Assembly (NCBI GenBank): GCA_018806985.1
Contig: JADANN010000202.1
Span: 2,537,001 to 2,601,000 of the forward strand
DNA from: Angiostrongylus vasorum
Lineage: Eukaryota; Nematoda; Chromadorea; Rhabditida; Metastrongylidae
Length of the DNA stretch: 64,000 bases
Direction of reading: 5' to 3'
Below are positions 50,795 through 63,300 of the stretch, piece by piece. A program made the position numbers and the translations under genes. The number at the start of each line of letters is the position of its first letter. The first letter of the stretch is position 1. The notes beneath the pieces were generated by a model, which was not told the origin of the DNA, did not search any database, and was given only the letters and a program-made list of their open reading frames with translations.

Positions 50795-51459
50795 CGTCAG
50801 CCGTCACCTGTCACCTGTAGTCCAGTTGATCGTCGAGTGACTCGAGCGGGCGCCAGTAAATCTACCATTTTTTCCTTCCTGTCGCGTGCAAGAGTAGCGG
50901 TTCCGCACGCTTTAGAGACTCATCGAGCATAACATCTTTTTTCTAGGCTCTTCGTGAAGAACTTTGACCATCGGATCGGTGGTCTTCTTGCAGTACGTTT
51001 GACATCCCGAGGAATCCAGTCACCAGCGGCTCTCGTCCATCGGTTGTTATTCATACGCATTACGTATCCGGCCCACCTTATCTTCGACTGTTTGGCATAC
51101 AGAACGGCATCTTTGACTGTTGATCGTTGACGCAAGTCGGAGCTTTGGATCCCCTTCCCTTATTTGTGTGAAACGGTATACTTCTAGCGTCGTCCTTTCA
51201 ACTGCGCGTTCGATAACGCTGAGTGATCTTTCATCTTGCTTACGCAGCGACCAGATTTCAGACGCATACGTTAGGGCAGGAAGTACCGTTGAGTCGAAAA
51301 GGTGGGCACGGAGTCGAGGTGTTCTTTGTCCTCTTCACTATATCCTCGATGCTCTTGAAAGCTTCCCAAGCCGCTCGTTTCCCTCTGTTCAACTCTGGAG
51401 CTAAGTCGTTCATCATATTGATTTCCCGACCTAGAAAGACATAACTGGAGTAGTCCTAG
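50795..51459 (-). mobile_element. RTE retrotransposon, 3' fragment with 7-nt tail
   Basis: Minus-strand pieces of the RTE polyprotein C-terminus: LYAKQSKIRWAGYVMRMNNN then RWTRAAGDWIPRDVKRTARR and RWSKFFTKSL, preceded in other frames by remnants of the region after the RT. The 3' end is a short array of AGGTGAC heptamers (GTCACCTGTCACCTG on the + strand). It is 5'-truncated and shifted, so dead. It closely resembles the 3' part of the copy at 60-63 kb. Confidence 0.85.
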
Positions 51460-54400
51460 AAAAAAAAGGATGAATTGAACTTTCTGAATTCGCCCTCACT
51501 ATCCACAATTAGTCTTTCTTTGCTAGCCAAGATTCAGTGGAATTTTGCTTTTTTTCCTCCTCAGTTTTTAGCTTGATACATAAAAAAAATTTTTGTAACA
51601 CATTCCATTTTTCCTTACGAATCCACCCTCCTTGAGGACTCTCTATCAGATTAGTCGCGAGACTAGGTGGCGTTTCCGCAGTTTGTGTTAAATGTAGCCG
51701 TTTGCTTGCTGATAAAAGATGATGATTTTTAAAGAATAGAGTTCTTTTCATAGTTGAGTATCGGCTCATACCTTCCACACATACCCGACCAAATCCACGC
51801 ATTCGTTCCTGGATTTTGTATTACCCTTTGCGTCTAAAAAAAGCTTGTGGAATGTTCGTTAGAAGCGCTGTTAGATAGCTTCCAACAAACACGTTCAACA
51901 CTATTTTTAGGAGTGGTTGACGAATTAACTGCAACCCTACATAACAACAATGCCCCATTATCCATAAGTATCATTCTTCAAAGACTACATAAACACGAAA
52001 CATTATCCCTTTGGTTCACAAACAGATCTTGAAGGGTTGAGTAGGCACATTCCGAGAGATTTCGCGACTCCCAGAACAATTTCAGTCTGACAGGATCTAC
52101 AAAGACTACGCTGGCATTGTCATCTGTCCTTAACACGCCAACGCTTTGACATAGTGAGCTGCTGGTGAGGGACTTATGATGCAACCAGTATAAGATTAAG
52201 TACGCCCATATCGGAAATACCTGAAAGAAAAGAAGTCACCTATTAAATGAAACTTGCGCGTGTAACGGCTCTCCTGGAAATCTATAAAAAAGTATTTTAG
52301 TTGACCATGCCAATTGAACCTGCAAAGGCAAAGAAAAGAATACGCAGTGCCTAGTGGACTCAGTCGAAGATAAAAGTAAGGTGATCGCTTTCGGATGTCA
52401 AGACCTAACATCCACTGTGAAAACCAAAGGGATGAAAGGCAGTTTATTAATTCTAATGATGAGGAAAATACAGTACGTCTGTAAAAATCCGCGTAGCATA
52501 CCGGCCTTACATGATCAGACCTGGGCGACTAAAGAACACATCCGCAATCTTCATAAGTATACTGGACAGCCTTTCAGTTGTCACTTGTCGGAATGGAACG
52601 TGCCTTGGAAATACGAAATAAACAGAACCGTGATGTTGAAGCAGAAGCAAGTAGCAACCTCATACTGTTAAATCGGCTTGTTGTTTGTAACCATTCTTAA
52701 GAAGAAGAATAATAAGAACAATAAAAACGGCCATGTGAGCGAGCACAGTTTCGACAAGAATTCGTAACAGTAGATCGCACCCACGCGGTTACGAGACTCA
52801 GTGAGATATCAAGAAACCGAAAGATGTTACTACTTCTCAATATATACCTTAACTTTCTCAACGATATCACTCACTTCACTACAGCGTACTTCGAACTAGT
52901 AAAATGACGGTTTGGCGAGTAATGTATAACAATTGGCACTTGGTTCCACTTAAAGAAGACAATGTTCATTAGAAATTCTGCTCCTGGTGCTCCATTAAAG
53001 CTCAAAAAAAACAAAACATTCCGAACGTTCTAGCTATAGAAAGTGTGAAAAATGTCAGCATAATAAACGACTTTGACGGAAGCTGAGAAATATACGACAA
53101 GCCACCGTATCACGTGCCTTTCGCACATCACTTCCACTCCATAGTAATTTGTATCTTAACGTATGCCTTGGAGACTTTAATTCATATAAATGTGCATATA
53201 AATGTGGCTGCTATTATCAAAAGCTTTATCGGATGTGATTCTAGGAGTATACAGTTTCATACAAGTAGGAGTAGGAACGTGAAACTACGCCCTACTTCGA
53301 CGACTGACCTGATTTCTTTCGTATACGCGGAAATGCCGAAAATCAGAAAAAGTCAAACATATCATGCATCTGAATGACTCCCATGAGTTTGGATAGGGAT
53401 ACAAAGTATATGAAGCGTTTATTCTCGGACAAGTAGAAGACAGGTGGTAGCTGGTAGGCAAGTGAATTTATCAACTTTTAGCTTTTTCCCCTCCGTATTA
53501 AAAAATAACCTTTTTCTACACTGATTCGGGAGCAATGTTCCTGAAAACCAAATCTCAACGAGGCAATTTTTTTTCTCCTTCTATTTAGTAATGCTTTTTT
53601 TCTCCTCCAATCATTGAGAGCTGTTCATCGTAGATATAATCGAATCATGCCTCTTTCTGACTGCCTTCGCGTTTTCACTGTCCGGCTTCCGCACATTGAT
53701 TTTTGATAAAAGCTGCTCGTTACCATTCACATCGGCTGGGAAATGTATACGACGCAGCCTCGACATATCCGAAAAGCTTTTTGCCATTAATCGAACATCT
53801 TTTTCGGAATTTTTTGTCCTCCTATTTCTACGAATTCGTTCTGAATGCGTGGGTGTCAGAGAATTGTCGCTTTCTGAAGCGCATCGTCCTGTAATTAGCT
53901 GTAGCTCGAAAAATTACTCCCATTTCAACAAATATGCATCGCTTGTGTGCTGTAAAAAAGGAGTCCAAAGAGAACTAGAAACTAGATATAAATTGTTTTT
54001 GAATCTATGGGAAGCTACTCGCTCTGAACTTCAGTGCAGTCAAAAAATCCACTTCGGAAGCGCCAAATAATCATCGCAGCCAATCGAGGGGTTTTTTTGA
54101 ATGATTCCCTTGAGATTCAAGAGACATTTAGCATAGAAAAAGTGGCTTCTTAAGTTTGCATTGGTATGATAATATGAAGTATTAGATTCGCTTGATGAAC
54201 TTACAGTACAAGCTCCTTAATAGTCCCAGTAGAGAGATGGGTCATAACAACATGTCCACATCAGAGTTGCTTCTCACCACAGTTCATTTAGATAACAAGG
54301 TCTCCATTAGAGCAAAACATTCATATTACCGTTGATGGGTTCATAATATCTATGTTTTACTAAGTTTACATTTCCAGAAGTTTTTCTCATCGTGAAATTC

Positions 54401-55980
54401 ACTAGAGAGAGAAGCCAGATCACGACGCGTTTAGGTTCTTAACCATGAGTAGCATTCCCTTATGTTTGTGTCTATACCGTTCAGTGGTTTTAAGCATAAA
54501 ATGCATAACTATGCATAAAATTAGAGATAGTCATCGATTCGGCAGTTTTCACGATGTCGTCTATTGTGCAGCTCGCAAGTGGGCACTCAACTCAACCATG
54601 GCGACGTTTATGTACATCAACCACTAAGCTGTAGTACTATATGTTCAAAGGTACAAGCACGCACACATCCTTATAAACTAAGTTTTCTATTTGGAGATGT
54701 ACTCGCCTTCCTCTTGATCCACACGAGCGCAGTTTTTAGATCGAAGCACAGATTAGACTGCCAAGCACTTCATATGAAAAGTTTTTTGATGACGCGAATA
54801 TTATTCCAAGTTATGTGCATCAACGTACCATAAGCTGAACAATTCAGAGAAATTTACTGTCCATTCACTCCGAGGTTAAATGACGGTCGCTTTGAAAATT
54901 TTTCCAGCTATTCTATAGTGTTATAATTCGTCAGTGCTTTGGAACTTGTAGTTCTATGTTTAAAATATGTGTCTGAGGTAACGATAGGGAAGTCTTGTAA
55001 AGAATGTGGGCCGAACGTCACATTTGGAGCTATGAGAACACTTTTAACTGTTTATCATTCTACAGTTCTGAATTCATTTCCTTAATCTATGAAAATGAAG
55101 AATAGTCAGCAATCCCAGATAATCTCTACTTCCGTGGCAGTTCAGACGTTGTCTGAACTGACAGTAGCAACTGAGCTACTAAGAGAATCCGAGTTCTCCC
55201 AGCGATAACTCTTTATCTACAGACGTTAATACGAATATGTATTTGATCTCGAGCCCGTAAAATAAGTTCATCAAGCAGGTTTGTTGGTAGTTTCTAAGTT
55301 GTTCGCATTACTACTCTCCTCCAAAAGATGGAACTAAGTTGTGCATTGAATAAAAGTTTGTTGCTTAAGAGGAAGTAGAATTATGCGTGTTGGAAGCTGT
55401 GTGTACAGAAGCTGATCGCCCAAAGGTTAGACCTCTGAGGAGAGACACCTCGTCACCGCATGACGACAAGCTGATAGCAATATCCCATCCGATCCCAATA
55501 ATCTCCGCTTCCACTTTTTATCCTGGCTGTACTAATCGGAATAATTTGTCCCTAGAATTATTTCAAATTGGGAAGAATTGTTTCTGGTGGTTTAATTAGT
55601 TGTCTAAAATTGACGCAAAATAATTGAAGAGAGAAATAAAAACTTGTTCCGACTAGACTTCAAGGTTGTAATTACACAGCATATTATTCCACTCCTACCG
55701 CCATTTCTACTACATCTTTTTTGCTTTGCTTTGGTGAAGCTTGCAGGTTTAATACACTTCTATCTTTCAGGCAACAATGATATACCTAGTAGTTTTACGC
55801 GTTCAATTTTAAGGATGCTTAGTATACGGTATAGTTATATATAATAGTCTAGTACTGGAATTATTGGAATCGTAGTGAATCGCTGATACACTTGTAATTA
55901 TGACATCGATAGCAATCAATTAATTGAAGAAAAAAGACGGCAAATGTTAAAATATAGGTCAAGAAGCAAAAAATTCGGCC
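51460..55980. other. intergenic; almost nothing recognised
   Basis: About 4.5 kb without a supportable gene. At about 51600-51690 a stretch (TTAGTCGCGAGACTAGGTGG) resembles, in reverse, the 5' UTR of the RTE at 63.3-63.4 kb. Frames near 100 codons at 52354 and 124 codons at 53696 show no domain. Confidence 0.35.
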
Positions 55981-56039
55981 GAAAAATGTCAACTTCGGCC
56001 AGTTTTCAGTGTGTGCAGTTTCGCGTCGAGGTTTGACGT

Positions 56040-56485
56040 GACCAAATCAGTTACGATGCGGTAGCTGCTCGAACCCGAGTGCATGCGGACCGTGACGACT
56101 TAATGGTCCGTAGGATGAATGCAGCTGAATGAGCCTTCTCGACCTCCTCAACTGCTTCATGCTTCGGCTGCGTATCGATTTTCGGGCCGCTGCTGCTGCT
56201 GCTGCTGCCGCAGCCGATGAGACTAAGCATCTAATTTAGCGCACTCTTGCTTCGAGGACGACGCCGACGACGATGACGACGTCGTCCCGTCGTCGTCATA
56301 ATCATCGACGTTGTAGTCGTAGTTGTCGTCGTCGAAACAACTTTATGACAATATTGCAGTGATGCTGTTGTCTGGAAATTGATGTTGCAAGCGATTTGAG
56401 TACCGCCGTCATCGCTCGCCACCCACGACATCTCCGTTCGTTGTTTGTGCACGTTATACGAGTCATAACGACCTTTATGCGACAT
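56040..56485. other. GC-rich, trinucleotide-rich island; possible minus-strand exon
   Basis: About 450 bp far richer in CpG and trinucleotide runs than the surroundings: (GCT)n at about 56189-56209 and (GAC/GTC)n at about 56258-56335. A minus frame from ATG at 56485 reads MSHKGRYDSYNVHKQRTEMS and continues VASDDGGTQIACNINFQ before entering a Thr-run. A shifted frame reads the same repeats as Asp/Ser-rich. This could be the first exon or promoter of a minus-strand gene. No clear donor ends the exon. Confidence 0.3.
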
Positions 56486-56765
56486 CTAATACTGGCGCAA
56501 ATAATCAGTTGTTTTCAACTAACGGTTGGTCTTTAGAGCTAATCATCTGCATTAATGATGCAAATTTAGCCTTATTTATAGAGTTCTTGCCGTTTGTTTT
56601 TCGATTTGTATGCGTTATTTTGTCTTCGTAGTTGAATTATTCGTAGGCCGATAGATAACGACGAATCGTTTATTCACTGCGTAGACTTCTTTTATTCAAT
56701 GCTTCGTCAGAAGTGGAGACAAGAATAATCATGTTTCGGATTTTTTTTCCCGAAGAACACTTGAA

Positions 56766-57147
56766 CCTCCTAACGGTTTACCGCCTCATCGTGGCTGGGA
56801 GGTGTTCTTAGGGTATCGGACTGCGATTCACAGCGGGAGGATTCGTCCCCTCGGCAGGCCTCCCAAGCTGAGAAGGAGTCCGGCGTTTCCATCAAGAAGC
56901 CTAGCTAAGAGTAAACCAATATCAGGATCCACCACCGTCCTGGTGTCAAAGTCACAGGGTGGTATCCCTCTGATCCACAAGAGCTGCGACTGCCTGTCGT
57001 GGTGACGACCTGGGGCAGACTTTGGCCAGGCTGTCCTCGAGATTCCAGGGAACCACAATGGCTTAGCCAGCAAATCTCCGAAAAATGGAGATTATGCTGG
57101 GGCCCGCACAACCAGTGAGGACGGGCCATTCAAGTACCAAGTATCTA
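56766..57147 (+). mobile_element. family E element
   Basis: GGTTTACCGCCTCATCGTGG, GGGAGGATTCGTCCCCTCGG, CTAGCTAAGAGTAAACC, GACTTTGGCCAGGCTGTCC, GCTGGGGCCCGCACAACC, and tail CAAGTACCAAGTATC. It is nearly full length at 382 bp. Confidence 0.88.
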
Positions 57148-58071
57148 GTAAAAAATTATTTTACAGAGAACATCTCTATCCCTTTGAAAACCTATCAGGC
57201 TTGGTAGTGAATGTATTTTTTTCTGCAACTAATCACTAGGGTAGCTTTTTCTACTTGCATTTCCTGGCACCTGGCACAAATCAGAACTTGACTTTCTTAT
57301 GCTGCCGGAACTTCTTCTTCAGGAATTCTTCTTCAGCGAGAAATTTCTATATTCATTGTCACAATGGGCAACGTTTGTACGTTTTCCAGCAGCAAGTGGT
57401 TCTTCCCTTCAGTTTTTGTGGGTCCTTACCGTATGTGTGTTCCTCTACATGAGCTTCAGAATAAAAGCATTGCTTTGTTTTCAGGCATTCAAATCGTATT
57501 CTCTTTGAATTGTTGTTGAGTGCTTCTCGCCAGTTTGAAGCTTCAGTGGCTCTCCGCATTAATTTTTCTTCTATTTTAATTACATTTTTACGTTACATTC
57601 TAATGATATTTTCGATCTTATTGCATGTTCAGTTGTTTTCAATCATCTTTGGCCTCAATTAACGCTTTCATTTTAAATTAATCTCTTCTGAACATCGTTA
57701 TTAGTTTTCTAGTTTTCCTTAACAAAAACTTGTAATAGCGTGAAACTGAACATTTCGCTCAAATGTCGAGCTTTTTCCTGATCATTTTTGATGCTCGGAT
57801 GTGTTTTGACTGTAGATTACAGTTTAGCTGTTTTTCTTTCCCGTTTTCGCTTCAGTCAGGCATTCACAGTTCAACTTCTCGAGACTGTCCTTTCTAGGAG
57901 GTACTCCACAATAGAAACAAATGCTTGAGGACCTTGATGCTTTCTCATAAATGTTTTAACTTTTTAGCCCTTTTTTTTCTATAGGAGCAACGTTTTTTTC
58001 TTGCGCTGATCGTCAATTCGAAATCATGTAATCAATTTTGCAACGATGAAAAAAAAAGACTAATGATTACA
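57148..58071. other. unrecognised AT-rich sequence
   Basis: Overlapping frames at 57255-57508 contain a hydrophobic stretch (LWVLTVCVFLYMSF) but no domain or splice support. Confidence 0.35.
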
Positions 58072-58250
58072 GATGAGCGACTGTAGCGCAGTGGTTAGAA
58101 GTTCTATAATTTGCTCATGGGGTCGCTGGTTCGATCATATGCTTTCTTCCAACCAAACCCACCGGGACTATAAAATACTGGCCGAATAGTGGTGAATACA
58201 TGACGTGTCCCAGAAGGATTGGTGAACGTTGGGCGTTTTATCTCCTATTT
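58072..58250 (+). mobile_element. SINE family B (single tRNA-headed element)
   Basis: GAGCGACTGTAGCGCAGTGG TTAG gives a good box A and GCTGGTTCGATCAT a good box B, spaced as in a tRNA. There is no matching 3' acceptor strand, so it is not a tRNA gene. An unrelated body (ACCCACCGGGACTATAAAAT) follows. Only this copy was seen. Confidence 0.55.
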
Positions 58251-59470
58251 TAATCGTGAAAAATTTTCAATTATTTATCAAAGGTTCTCTACCATGTTTC
58301 CACTTTTTGTTTGTCCAATTCATCTTTCCTTCGAGTGAAGATACTAATTCTGTTCTCTCGTGGGCGCTAACCACTATCCATAATTAAATTCGAACCTCAT
58401 ATTCATTTTGTTTTTTCGCTTCTATTCAGATGTTTCTAGCGTTCGTCTTCTTTTTTCTCTTGAAAATAGCGCGTGATTTGAATTTGAACTGCAAATGCCA
58501 GCCGTTTTGCTCCCGAGTGAATTATTCATTTTGCCCAGATAATTGTCCTTGAACGTCGAGAATTCCTAACAAGGAGAATTCTTTCACATAAAGGCAATGT
58601 CAGCCGAAACGTTTAACTACGCAACTATCACTCTTGCTGTACTCTTCATAAATTCGAGTACCCTTGAGGAAACATTCTGCCGAAATATCTTAGGAGAAAC
58701 CTACTAGAATACAGTAAAAATCTGATTCTCAGTGGCAAGCAACATAACTTGCTGGCATCCTTTCTTTTTCACACAACGAATTTGGCGCATCTTGTGTTTC
58801 GCTTCAGGATTCCAGTAATTCAACAACCATTTCGACTTCATCGACACTTTCTTTGTTTGCGCCTTTTTAAGCACCATGACAAGGAACCTAAATGACGGAG
58901 CGCTAACTGCAATAGTTCACTTCTTTCGTTTTACTAGGTGATGGATGGCTAAAATTGAAATCTCACCTGTCATCTTTAATCCCATTAGATGTCAAGTGAC
59001 AGGAACGGAGGCTAACCGTAAATTCCCCTGGGCAAGCATCAAAGCGAACCAAATGGTCTTCACTCTCTTGGGAGACACTTTTATATCTACGATTCTTTGC
59101 GATCAACTGGACATTCGGTGACAGCTAGACATAGTTTCCTAAGCAGACGCTGCGATGAAGCTGATGGACTCCCGTGTGCTTCGCCGTCACGTGGATACTA
59201 GCTTTTTGCTAATTTTTTTCAAGAAAGTTACAGTTTGAATTGACGCGAACACATTCATGTAGTATGCATGATTATAAGGGCGTGTAGACTGAAGGTATAA
59301 GTTAATCGGCACAGCTACAATCATCCAGTTGTCATAAATATTCTATGCCGAGTACGCTATGCTTCATAGATTTCGAACAGCACGCAAAAAAGCACTGATT
59401 ATGTTGCTGACGATCAGTTCTCACAGGTCTAGTTTTCCCTGTAATTTTATTCTCACTAATATCATTCCTC
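58251..59470. other. unrecognised intergenic sequence
   Basis: No feature supported. An isolated GCCGAAACGTTTAAC near 58609 recalls the right half of the recurrent hairpin motif. Confidence 0.4.
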
Positions 59471-59855
59471 CTCCCATCGGTTTACCGCCTCATCTTGCCT
59501 GGGTGTTCTTGGGTGTCGGACTGTGATGTACAGCGGGGGATTCATCCCCTGGCAGAGCCTCCCCAAGCTGAGAAGGAGCCCGGCTTTTCCATCAGAAGCC
59601 CAGCTAAGAGTAAGCCAATATCAGGATCCACCACCGTCCTGGTATCAAAGTCACAGTGTGGCAAATCTCCCTCTGATCCACAACGGCTGCAACTCCCTGT
59701 GGTGGTGAAGAACTGGGGCAGACTTTGGCCAGGCTGACCTCGGGACTCCAGGGAATCATAATGGCTTAACCAGCAAATCTCCGAAAAATGGAGATTATGC
59801 TGGGGCCTACACAACCAGTGAGGACGGGCCATTCAAGTATCAAGTATCAAGTAAA
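59471..59855 (+). mobile_element. family E element with intact heptamer tail
   Basis: GGTTTACCGCCTCATCTTGC to GCTGGGGCCTACACAACC, then CAAGTATCAAGTATCAAGTA at the 3' end. It is 83 bp from the next SINE and close to the RTE copy. Confidence 0.9.
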
Positions 59856-59937
59856 ATTATCTCTAGTCGCTCTAGGTGGTTATTCGAGCTCTAGTATTCT
59901 TTTGTTGCGCACGTCAGTCCAGCTGGCATTGATCGGT

Positions 59938-60196
59938 TTAAATAAAAGAGACGGAGTAGAGCTCTCACAGTTGATCAATCCCCTGAGGAATGTGTCTTGC
60001 ATTCGACTTCATGAAACATTGTTTGAGGTGATTGAATGCATATCTGGCTTACACAATGACTCGCGGTGGCCTACCGATGTATCGAGTCACTGTTGCAAGC
60101 CTCCAACGGTCTGATATCAATTTGTCGACCCCGGAGGGATAGAAGCCTTGGTGATCCCCTGGGCGCTTAACGGAATCCATATGTATTGTAGGATGT
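59938..60196 (-). mobile_element. SINE family A copy, cut at the RTE junction
   Basis: AGTTGATCAATCCCCTGAGG, GCATATCTGGCTTACACAAT and TGGGCGC then GGAATCCAT, which is the box B region in reverse. The outer part of the tRNA head is missing where the RTE 3' tail begins at about 60197. Confidence 0.8.
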
Positions 60197-60389
60197 ATTG
60201 AGGTGATATATTTCACCTCTATCACTTGTAGTCCCGTTGATTATCGAGTGACACGAGCGGGCGCCAGTAAAGCTTCCACTTTTCCCTGTGGCGTGCAAGA
60301 GTAGTCCAGTGGGTTCTGCTCGCTTTAGCGATTCGTCGAGCATCATATCTTCCTTATAGGGTTCTTCGTGAAGAACTCTGAGCATCAGG

Positions 60390-60915
60390 TCGGTGGTCTT
60401 CCGGAAGTACGTTTGACATTCCGAGGAATCCAGTCACCAACGGCTCTCGTCCATCGGTTGCCATTCATACGCCTTACGTGTCCGCCACACCTTATCTTGG
60501 ACTGTTTGGCGTACAGAACGGCATCTTTGATTTTTGATCGTTGACGCAGGTCAGAGCTTTGGATCCTATCCCTTACTTGTATGAAAAGAGATACTCCTAG
60601 CATCGTCCTTTCCACTGCGATTCGTTCATCATATTGATTTCCCGACCTAGATAGACATAACTGGAGCATTCGGAGATATTCGTTCCGTTGAGTATGAATG
60701 AGGCATATGAAAACAATCCGTTCTTCATGAACATCGTTTTTTGTGAGATTTAGTCGAAGAACAATCTCTCCACAGGCTTTGTCAGCGTCGGCCAGCACTC
60801 GTTCCGCTTGGCTAATATTCGTTATTATAAGGACGACGTCATCAGCAAAGCGAAGATGATGTAACTGCCGACCATCGATTTTCACTTCCATATTATCCCA
60901 TTCCAATGTTCGCAT
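60390..60915 (-). pseudogene. RTE RT palm motif and C-terminal tail
   Basis: An open frame with the catalytic FADD box (LHHLRFADDVVLI), then a jump caused by an internal deletion (after RLNLTKND). Next come VRDRIQSSDLRQRSKIKD, AKQSKIRCGGHVRRMNGNR, and WTRAVGDWIPRNVKRTSGRP. Compared with the family about 60-80 residues between the palm and ERTMLGV are lost. Confidence 0.85.
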
Positions 60916-61542
60916 GACGTTCTGGAGGGTGGCGGTAAATAATTTTGGCGAGATGGTATCGCCTTGCCTAAGCGCTCTTTTAACGTCAATGTTAATATCG
61001 TTGTAGAATGGTGATATCTCGGTTGTGAAATTTTTGTACGGCTCACGAAGATCTTTATGTACTGAGTAGGGACTCCTTGACTGCCAAGAGCTTCCATGAC
61101 TGCTTCTATCTCAGTTGAGTCAAAGGCCTTCCCTAAAGCGATGAGAGTGAGACAGAGCGGTCTTTTTGTACTCTCGCGATACTTCAATAAGCCTTGCTAT
61201 CGTGTGGATGTGGTCCATCGTACTAAACCCTTTCCGAAACCCTGCTTGCTCGCATGGCCGTCCTTCGTCCAGTGTTCTGTCAATCCTGTTTAGGATGACT
61301 CGAGTGAGAAGTTTGTAGACGACAGGCAGCAAGCAGATTAGACGATAGTTACCTATATTGTGTAGGTCACCCTTATTAAAAAGCAGTAACACCTTCTTGC
61401 TGGCCTTCCACTGAGTAGGGACCTTGCATTCAGACAAGTGACATGTGAAGAGCCGAGCCAGTGTGTTGGCGAGCACTGGCGGAAGGTTCTTCAGGTGTTC
61501 TGGTCTTATCCTGTCCGGGCCTGGTGCTTTTCGGTTTTTCAC
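60916..61542 (-). pseudogene. RTE reverse transcriptase, N-terminal and finger part
   Basis: NRKAPGPDRIRPEHLKNLPP, NYRLICLLPVVYKLLTRVI and CEQAGFRKGFSTMDHIHT are typical RT blocks. The next frame contains a damaged F-D-KKAFDS box (LIALGKAFDSTEIEAVMEAL). One catalytic Asp is therefore lost, besides the frame breaks. Confidence 0.85.
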
Positions 61543-62109
61543 CGCCGAAATGGTATGTCGGATTTCGGAAGGGAGAACCAGTCATATAACATATCCATCC
61601 TCCTCTATTTCATGTGACGGAAGGTGGACGTGGCTATCGAAGAGATCTGAGTAGTATTCGTGAATGTTTTCTCCATTGCTTTTTTGGATGCTGTTACTGT
61701 TCCGTCTGGGCGTCGGAGTGCAATCATGTTGGTCCTGTAATTGGCGAAGCTTCGGTGGGCCTTGCGAATGCTTCTCCCAGCCTCTGCTGCTTCAACCATT
61801 ACTGCTGATCTTCTCTCTTTAAGATCTTTTATGGCCTGTCCGCTTTGTTTTGCAAGTTCGGACGTTAGTTCGCGGTTGCCTGCAGCTTTGCGATTCCACG
61901 CTGACATATCATCTAGAGTGTTTCTGGTGACAGACGTCTCTTGGTGGCTTTCGAATTCTCAGCTTTCATAGCGCTGACGTGAAGATGTTGAATGAGCCGA
62001 TCGTATTCTTCGTCGATGATATTGACAACGGCATTTTCCCAACAGCCGACTAATGAATTGAATAAATCCCAGTTTACGGTGGTTCTGGGACTTCGGTTCT
62101 TGAATTTAG

Positions 62110-62948
62110 CGGCTTTTTTCTCCTTTCCGCGTGAAATAGGATCTTGCACGAAGAAGGCGGTGGTCTGACCCCGTGTAGAATTTTGGGGCGACAGCGACAT
62201 CGGTTAGGCGAAACATTCTATTTACTATGATGTGGTATATTTCGTTATGGTACTCTCCATTGTGAGAATCCCACGACCAGCCTTGAGGATGGGGCTTCTG
62301 GAATTGCGAGTTACCAAGGAAGGATGGTCTTGGTCGCCATGATAAACTCAGATAGCCGCTCACTCTTTTCGTTCCGTTCTAATCAATGGGTCTCAATGTG
62401 ACGTTCTTCAGACGTTCTTTTTGGTCCAATCTTGGCGTTGAAATCTCCAATGATGACCTTGAAGAATGCATGGTCTTCTCCGTAGAACTTCTCCAAGTCC
62501 ATATAGAACGCTCCGACTTCTTCTTTGTCATAGTTTGATGTAGGCACGTAAACGACGAAGATTGTCAAAGCCGGTATTGATCCACATCTTTTTAATCGTA
62601 AACGTCCCATTTGGGTTGTAAGCTGTTTGAATGAATCGATGTTCATGGACAAACTCCTGTTGACGAAAAACGCCGACGCCTCCGACTCCTCTACTGTCGC
62701 ATGTTCCGAGGAACAGTTCTTCTCCGGTGTCATAGACGGCGTTGAATGGGTGGCGTCGTCTCGGCTCGGCCAGGGCGATGACGTCGTACGTTATCCTTCT
62801 TGCTTGCATGAGCACGTCCTCTGTCGAGGGACTCGGATGCAAGTGCACGTGCATTGTAGGTACAGATCGTCACCATAGTTCTTTGTAATCCAGGCAACTT
62901 CCATTGGCCCTGAGATTTTAGCAGCCTCTCCGTGCTCGTCCTACCCAA
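62110..62948 (-). pseudogene. RTE apurinic-like endonuclease domain
   Basis: Spread over at least four frames: [12 protein letters not shown] (N-terminal strand), [13 protein letters not shown] (catalytic Glu kept), [20 protein letters not shown] (Asp/Asn kept), and TGSDHRLLRA (Ser-Asp-His kept). NEIYHIIVN replaces the usual NEIDHI. This domain nicks target DNA to prime reverse transcription; here it cannot be made because of the shifts. Confidence 0.88.
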
Positions 62949-63300
62949 CGCTGCGAAATTGGGGGGCTGTTTCGGGGTTGTGGGAATGAGTCCCGTTTCT
63001 TTTAGTGTTTTTAACTTTTGATACCCACGTATAGCTTGATGGGCTCTGAACGTGAGAGCTGAGTATACTCATGGGTAACTTGCTAGGCTCTCCTAGTATG
63101 GACATGGAGCTTATTTGTTGGAGACGACTCCTAACCGCCTCCCATATACTTCCGTCACTTGATTGCAGGCTTTTGGCCAAATTGACTCGCTGAACGCAAT
63201 CTGCATAAGAGAGAACGAGCCCACACACGCAAGCATGAATACGCCTAGCAAATACAGAAAGTATGTGCCAAATCGGCGCAGCAGAAACAGGGGAGTCCAT
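62941..63300 (-). CDS. short upstream frame of the RTE element
   Basis: An intact 119-codon frame from ATG (63300-63298, MDSPVSAAPIWHILSVFARR) to TAG. The frame stays open another 27 codons upstream without an ATG. It ends 5 nt before the region where the endonuclease frame is open, and overlaps it. RTE elements often have a small leader frame of unknown function. The sequence shows no known domain. Being open in an otherwise broken element may be chance. Confidence 0.4.
   Translation of the reverse strand: MDSPVSAAPIWHILSVFARRIHACVCGLVLSYADCVQRVNLAKSLQSSDGSIWEAVRSRLQQISSMSILGEPSKLPMSILSSHVQSPSSYTWVSKVKNTKRNGTHSHNPETAPQFRSVG

Noticed and set aside
58072..58145. Possible tRNA gene with good A and B boxes
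   Set aside because: No complementary acceptor strand at the 3' side and an element body follows; treated as a SINE head.
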